Positions 58,901 through 64,000 of a DNA stretch of 64,000 bases are shown in pieces; the first letter of the stretch is position 1; each line of letters starts with the position of its first letter. A program made the position numbers and the translations under genes. The notes below the pieces were generated by a model. The model ran no database searches. It was not told the origin of the DNA and was given only the letters and a program-made list of their open reading frames with translations. The DNA comes from Nereocystis luetkeana (taxonomy: Eukaryota > Sar > Phaeophyceae > Laminariales > Laminariaceae): positions 9,194,157 through 9,258,156 of the forward strand of contig JARUPZ010000023.1 of assembly GCA_031213475.1 (NCBI GenBank), read 5' to 3'.

Positions 58901-61900
58901 ATTCTGTGTATATACAACACCTATTTAGCCTTATTTATATTATACAGTAAGTTGTATAGTAAGCAATGATAACATAGAGCAATATCGGTAGAGGTGGTGC
59001 ACATTTGTCTGTAGGCGCAGTAAATTCGGCGAAAAGGACGACGTCAACGTGCTTACGCGGTGACAAATCGCTATCCAGGGTGGGAATAGAGTTCGAGACT
59101 AATTTCCTTGCAGGAATTGGAGTGGGAGGTATGGCGAAGACGCGATCAATCTCGTCAATCCCATGGCAAACTAACTTGAGGACGTAGTAGGCGAGGGGGT
59201 AAAAAATATACGCCGTAGTACTATGCGTGACAATAACATTAATTGGCAGCACGGTTGTTTTTTTACCGAGGGTTGCCGCCGCGGGTGCCCCCGGCGCAAC
59301 GGGCGTCTCCCGTCGTGGCCCAAACCCGGATCCAAAACATTACTACAAAACAAATGGACCGTAAATACATCTTGATCGTCGGTTTTGGTTAAATATACAT
59401 GACAAGATTGAAAACGAACGTAAACAATGAGCGGAGTACAGGCCAATACATGGCGCACCTTCTTTCTAGAACAAATAATGGTAACAGCGTCTCGGAACAT
59501 GGTGGGCATGAGTACCTCCGATAGACGGCGTTTTACCTCTCAGCATCGGTTATGGATTCGTCAACCTGGTTTTCATGGACATTCTTGCGACTGAGGGCGT
59601 GGTTGTATGTCGGATACGCGAAGGTTCTGCCAGGCGTATACGTTGAGCTGTTTGTCAAAGTGAGTCAGTGCCCTACAATAGAAACTCACGTCGAAGTTGC
59701 CCTCCGCCGGCAGTTTGAACATGACGACTTTCTCCACATCCAGAAACGGGAGTGGCATGTCGTGTCCGAGCTCTCTTTGCTCTTGGACGTACGCGTCAGC
59801 CTCTCTCTCAGCCGTCTACGAAGGTTGAACAGGTTTCGGATTCAAGAGGAAAACACGCGGAGGGACATCAATGTACTAATAACCACGAAGTATTCCAACC
59901 ACTACACGAATTCATGAACGGAACGGTCCAACCTCGGGCAGAAAGCAACCCAGGTTGTACTAGGTTGACCTTAAAGCAAGGGTTGTGTACTCGCCTAATT
60001 GACCAAACTGTAATCGTAGGCAGAAGGATCGCTGCGATTTTTCCTATAAGTTTAGTCGCGAAACTATGAACATGTGATACAGGACAACGACGTCTTCGAG
60101 AGATATCCGAGTTGAACCAAACACTGACTAAACCTTGGTACTTAGGACGACTAGTGACGAAAGACATGGCATACACGTATCTAGATGTGTAACTTTGAGA
60201 CCACCTCTCAATCTACGGGCGCAACAAGATAATGGTTTTAGCTGTCCCAGTGTATCAGCAAGGTTGTTAAAAAAAAAAGATGCATTTGTATGGATACACT
60301 AAACGTTCACAACAATGACATGTTACTACTATAGACACACAAACCGGAGCGAACGGAGCTACATCTACCGCAAACCTTACCTTTTTCGCCCTGGTGGGCT
60401 TTTTCAAACCGCGCTTTGGTGGTGCAGGCGTGCTGCCGCCTCCTTCACGGGTCCCAGATTGTTCAGGCGGGTTATTCGTCGGGTCCTGCAGAACACAAAA
60501 AGGAACGTGATGTTTCGTACCAATATTAAGGGTTTGACTATGTGCGGGGAAAACCGTGGCCTAAACAAAAGTGAGGAACGCATTGAAAGGAGCAACACCG
60601 CCGGGGGGGGGGGGGCGGCGGAGATATTTTAGCTGGGAAAAAAGACAAACATGCCCCCAAAAACTTACATGGCACGAAATAACAACAACAAAGCCAGAAG
60701 GAAATAAAACAGAGTTGACAAAACGGCCCCATAGCAATGTAGACGAGCAACAACAGTATACGCCGCAACTCGGTATCGTATGCCAGGTATGTCTGCAACA
60801 AGAACGAAAATACACGGACGTCTATGAAAAAAGAGATGAAGCACACCCAGAGAGGGATGCAGAGAGAGGAGGAAGGGGTCGGGGAGGGGAGCGAGGGGGG
60901 GGGGGCGGCGGAGAAGTACTGAAACCTAAATAACAAGCAGGACTAAAAAAGTACCAGGTACCAGGTATATAGCATCGATGGCCCTACGTGCTCTTCGTAG
61001 TTCCTTGTCTCTCGTCTCTCCTCTCCTCTGTCCTCTCTTCGATCTATCACGGAAAGTATTTGGTGGGTTTCGTTGCTATAATATGGCGTGTTTATTGGGC
61101 ATGCGTCGTAATACAAATAATAAACTCGCCGGGCAAACCAGTACCTGGTACCATGGTAGGTTGCTACCGACAGTAGAATACTACTGCCAGTACATACTGA
61201 GCAGTCCTACGTACTCGTAGCAAATATACGTCAAATATCCTGCAAGCTATACGCAGCAGTGTATGCCACCAGGATATTAAGAGCACTGCAAGTACAAATA
61301 TACTGCCGATTTCAGTATACGAGTATACGTCCAGTATATACAGGTGCAGTGGCCAGTGCACAGGACTTATCAAAACACCATGCCCCTTTCCTGCAAGTTT
61401 TTTGGCACGTACATGCAAGGCAAAGTGGGTACACTTAGGAGGTCACGTAGGCGTGCTACACGTGCACAGCACGATCCGATAAAAAACGGCAGAGCTATAA
61501 CCAATGCAGGGGTAGAACGCGTATGTTAAGCTGCCAATCACACGAACGAGATACAGCCCAAAACAGTGAATCTACGCATGCATGTGATAACAGCAGTACA
61601 GCAAGCGGTACGTACTGTCGTATATCATTCCGCCCTATCTACTCGTATCTCACCTTCGTAGCCACCGCACAACCGGCAACTTGTTGCGACGATGACGCAC
61701 CCGCACCGGGGCTGGGAGCCGATGCCTGGTTCGACAAATCAAACTCTACCGCTCCAGACTGATCACTCGGGTCGAGATCTAATGCAAAGCTGGACGACGG
61801 CGATGCAGCGCTAAGATCGAGCAGGTTCTTCGCCGCCTCGCGCTGCTTCTCGACGCTCCAACGCCCAGGAAGAGCCCGCTTGTCCCTGAGCCTTCCCTGG

Positions 61901-62199
61901 CGAGAGGGGCTTTCGGCAGCGTTTCCAGTCGAAGACCCTCCTGCCAGGTTTGTGTCTCCTGAAGCAACAGCAACACTACGTGCAACCCCGGGCTCAGGCG
62001 CGTTGCTGTTCCGTGCGGTTCCTTTACGCGTGACTGGCCTACGCCGAGTCCTAGCCTGTCTCCCCCCGTCCTCGCGTTGGGACGAAGCCTTGGCCTTTGT
62101 CCCTGAAACACCCGAAGTAGACCCGCTCCCAGCTTTCGTATTGCGGCGGTTGTTTTTGATGCTGCTGCTAGAGCTCTTGCCACTGCGAGTATTAGTCAT
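55984..62199 (-). CDS. Unrecognised multi-exon gene, right-arm copy
   Basis: Mirror of the left-arm gene. Exons 61654-62199, 60381-60485, 59690-59815, 59537-59583, 59267-59342 and 55984-57165 on the minus strand join in the same phases. Exon 1 is intact here: the left-arm TGA is Trp (RALPGRWSVEKQREAAKNLL), and one Ser-run codon is missing. Differences from the left arm in exon 1 (His/Asn, Gln/Ala, Pro/Thr, Asp/Gly) all change the protein, while the 1.18-kb final exon differs by one Arg/Lys. The in-frame TAG (56788-56790) after RSHMVH is retained, so either the protein ends there or the gene was already broken before duplication. Function unknown. A longer open frame running out of the arm to 62748 is accidental. 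Confidence 0.5.
57917..58209 (+). repeat. Long G-tract-headed dispersed repeat (right arm)
   Basis: G run 57917-57938 then TGTACTTCATTTTCATGAG, the shared GTCGTATGACCATAGACCC block, GCAGACATTGCTAGCACCAA and ACTTCCTGAGACAGCAATGG. Full-length relative of 9143-9418. Confidence 0.88.
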
Positions 62200-62503
62200 G
62201 TCGATGCTTTCGACTCGTAGCGGCTGGTGTCTCGCGTGTCGGCGTGGTGAAGGCTTGCGCGCCTGGAGAGGCGATGCTGCTGTGGCTTGTGGACTACGGG
62301 TACGTGTCAACAAATCTACCGGTACCTCGCATGAAAGTTCAATTTCAGGTTTTAGTAATCTCGCCGTACTCCGGGGGGCGGCGAGATTCCAGATTCCAGA
62401 TTCCAGATTCGAGTTTCCAGATTCCGTTTTTATATGAATAATCGGGAAGGTAAAGCTGATTATCGCATGTCTCGTACATACAGCAGTTATTACCTGGTAC
62501 ATC

Positions 62504-63614
62504 TGGTGAGGTGGCACGAGGCTGAGGCTGAGATGAGTAGACAGCGCCGCGCATCCGCCGTGGATGGTGCCCAAAGGAACGGGGGGGGAGGGGGCAACAG
62601 GAGAAGTGGCATAAAGCCCGACCGAGTGAATGCGGAGAGGGGGGGGAACAGGAGGGGTAGAAGGGAAACGGCGGTAGACGAAAGTAGGAAGGAGATGGCA
62701 GACAGGGTAGCAAGGCACCAAGTCGACTAGGAAGTAGAATATGACCATACTACTAGTGCTACCAACTGGTGCAGCTGGCTCGAACGTGGTCTTCCCTTGT
62801 CTTCTCTTTTAGTTTTTTTTTTTTTTTTTTCTTTCTTGCGCTGACTCTCCGTGATTTTCATTTCATTTTTTCTCTTCCTCTTCCTTTTCTGATTGATAAG
62901 CCGTACTCAAGGAGCCGTGTGGCGTGGTTGGAAGACGAACCTGCTCTGCTCGGCTCGTATTGTCTGACGCCAAGGGGCTGGGCATAGTTGACGAACGCAG
63001 GGCGGAGACGGCAGTCTGGGTAGCAAGGTACCAGGCGGATTAGCAGGGAGAACCTGGCTATACTACTCGTACCACAAGCTGCTGCCGCCACCTAGAAGGT
63101 GCTTTGGGCTTTGGTCTGCCTGTTATTTCCCCTTTGTTATTTTCCTTGTTACTTTCTCCTTGGTTCTTTGTCTTACTCTGTTCACAAGCAGTGGTGTTTT
63201 TTGTTATTTCTTCTTTTTTCCAGCTCGTTCTTTTTCAAGTGTAGGCCACCTCGCCTGCGGGGGGGGGGGCACGACAGATTGTTTCTCTTAGATTTTGCTT
63301 TCATTTTTCTTCTTTTTCTTTTTCGACTTGTCTACCTTGTTTTTGTTTTCTCTTTGATTGTTTCTTTTCGTTTCACTATTTCATAGATTGCGTATGTCGT
63401 GCCTGTCGTATCTAGTATGATGACATGGCTTTGCATTGCCCACTGCAGTTCACACTGCACACGTGGCAACGTTGTATCTCTGTGGCGTAGCTTTGTGACC
63501 ACAGAACTTGTATCTCTTCTAGGATGGAAGAATCGGCACGGACACTGGTTGTGCTGGATGTCGACGGGTAGAAAGAACGGTTTAATGTGAAGAACACACA
63601 CACACACACACACA
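62504..63614. mobile_element. Probable solo LTR or similar 1.1-kb insertion
   Basis: Copy A reads GGTACATCGTAGAG (14817-14830). Here GGTACATC is followed by 1111 bp and then CATCGTAGAG. CATC (62500-62503 and 63615-63618), or ACATC allowing one shared base, is the target duplication. The insert begins TGGTGAGG and ends in a CA run, so it has TG..CA ends, as LTRs do. It has pyrimidine-rich tracts and two related halves (GGGTAGCAAGG at about 62706 and 63019) but no coding frame. It interrupts the exon at 14815-15060's counterpart a few bases before its splice donor. Confidence 0.8.
63588..63614. repeat. CA dinucleotide repeat at the insertion edge
   Basis: About 13 CA units immediately left of the right target duplication. 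Confidence 0.9.
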
Positions 63615-63618
63615 CATC

Positions 63619-63855
63619 GTAGAGATTGGTCTGTACGGTGCTGGGCGGGCGACTCTTTTCAATCTTGATCCAGCGAATCAAGACAGCGTTCGCTATAGCT
63701 CTGCCCACCAGCAGCCACGCCATGCTGGCGCTGCCGCTGGGCTGACCGTTGCGTGCCCTGGTGCCACCCCGCACTCCGCCGGCGCCTGGCTTTTGGTATC
63801 CGTTTTGATCACAGAGGGGTGCCGGTGTCCGTGTGCTCTGTCTTTTTTCGCGCGG
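63619..63855 (-). pseudogene. Probable exon of unknown gene, copy B, interrupted
   Basis: Homologue of 14815-15060. The frame (MAWLLVGRAIANAVLIRW, KSRPPSTVQTNLYDV) now runs into the TG repeat of the 1.1-kb insertion instead of the splice donor, so the message would be altered unless the insertion is removed or tolerated. Confidence 0.35.
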
Positions 63856-64000
63856 CTTTGCTTTTCTTCCAACTGGGGAGTTCTCTTGTTGTCACTCGAG
63901 TCGAGAACGCCGGATCGAGGCATGTGAACACTGAAGGTGGTACAATAGGTACAAGGTAGCGGTCTCAATGCCCCGCCCGTCGATCGTCGCGAACCCATAT

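Larger units (their letters stand above)
55031..62431. repeat. Giant palindrome, right arm (about 7.4 kb)
   Basis: Reverse complement of 47638-55030. Paired positions sum to 110061 near the centre and 110069-110072 outward, reflecting a few indels. Confidence 0.95.
39641..62440. mobile_element. 22.8-kb block inserted in copy B
   Basis: Copy A and copy B agree through 14300/39630 and resume at 14758/62441. Copy A has 457 bp here and copy B about 22.8 kb. Near the left edge, GGAATCTGGAAACTCGA lies at 39661-39677; its reverse complement lies near the right edge at 62409-62425, so the block has short inverted ends. A third copy of the motif (47644-47660) marks the left edge of the palindrome. 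Contents: TIR element, foldback, Harbinger transposase, MITE and palindrome. Confidence 0.7.
16716..64000. repeat. Segmental duplication, copy B (expanded by three insertions)
   Basis: Colinear with 1-15200 in three blocks: 16716-30350, 38952-39630, and 62441-62503 continued at 63615-64000. Between them lie 30351-38951, 39641-62440 and 62504-63614, absent from copy A. The copy probably runs past the right edge. Confidence 0.9.

Noticed and set aside
61639..62748. A single 369-codon gene on the minus strand
   Set aside because: Only the part inside the palindrome arm is shared with the left arm; the N-terminal third lies outside the arm, partly in the solo-LTR candidate.
1..64000. tRNA or rRNA genes
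   Set aside because: No cloverleaf-compatible A/B box pair or conserved rRNA core was recognised by eye; a covariance-model scan would decide.

Overview
The window is eukaryotic. Short exons join in frame at GT..AG introns (a Harbinger-type transposase, and a multi-exon gene present twice), there are no bacterial operons or ribosome binding sites, and most of the sequence is satellite, minisatellite and transposon-derived DNA. It looks like a repeat-rich alga or other protist, possibly a stramenopile such as a brown alga. That lineage guess rests on general impression only.

Layout. (1) 1-15200 is copy A of a segment; 16465 to the window end is a colinear copy B at an offset of 16715-16716. 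Both copies open with a 598-bp tandem array (1-2722 and 16465-19437), followed by about 11 kb of nearly identical, mostly non-coding sequence with G tracts, CAC repeats, CCGTC repeats and a small element flanked by direct repeats. (2) Copy B carries three blocks that copy A lacks: 8.6 kb at 30351-38951, about 22.8 kb at 39641-62440 (replacing about 457 bp of copy A), and 1.1 kb at 62504-63614. Copy A therefore acts as an empty-site reference. (3) The 8.6-kb block holds a 165-bp satellite broken by a MITE, a related satellite field, a decayed tyrosine recombinase gene and a TRIM-like element with 247-bp terminal direct repeats. (4) The 22.8-kb block holds an 822-bp TIR element, a foldback element, a two-exon Harbinger/PIF transposase, a second copy of the same MITE, and a giant almost spacerless palindrome (47638-62431, arms about 7.4 kb). 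Each arm carries one copy of the same unrecognised multi-exon gene. (5) The 1.1-kb block looks like a solo LTR with a 4-5 bp target duplication.

The main points of interest are the palindrome and its unknown gene (one in-frame stop shared by both arms, one private to the left arm), the copy A/copy B comparison that defines the insertions, and the clean 13-bp gain of a dispersed TACCAGGTAC-type motif inside one MITE. The direct duplication and the palindrome could each be an assembly artefact (unmerged haplotypes, a fold-back read). Scattered differences between copies argue against simple self-copying but do not settle it. I found no rRNA, tRNA, CRISPR or convincing housekeeping gene.
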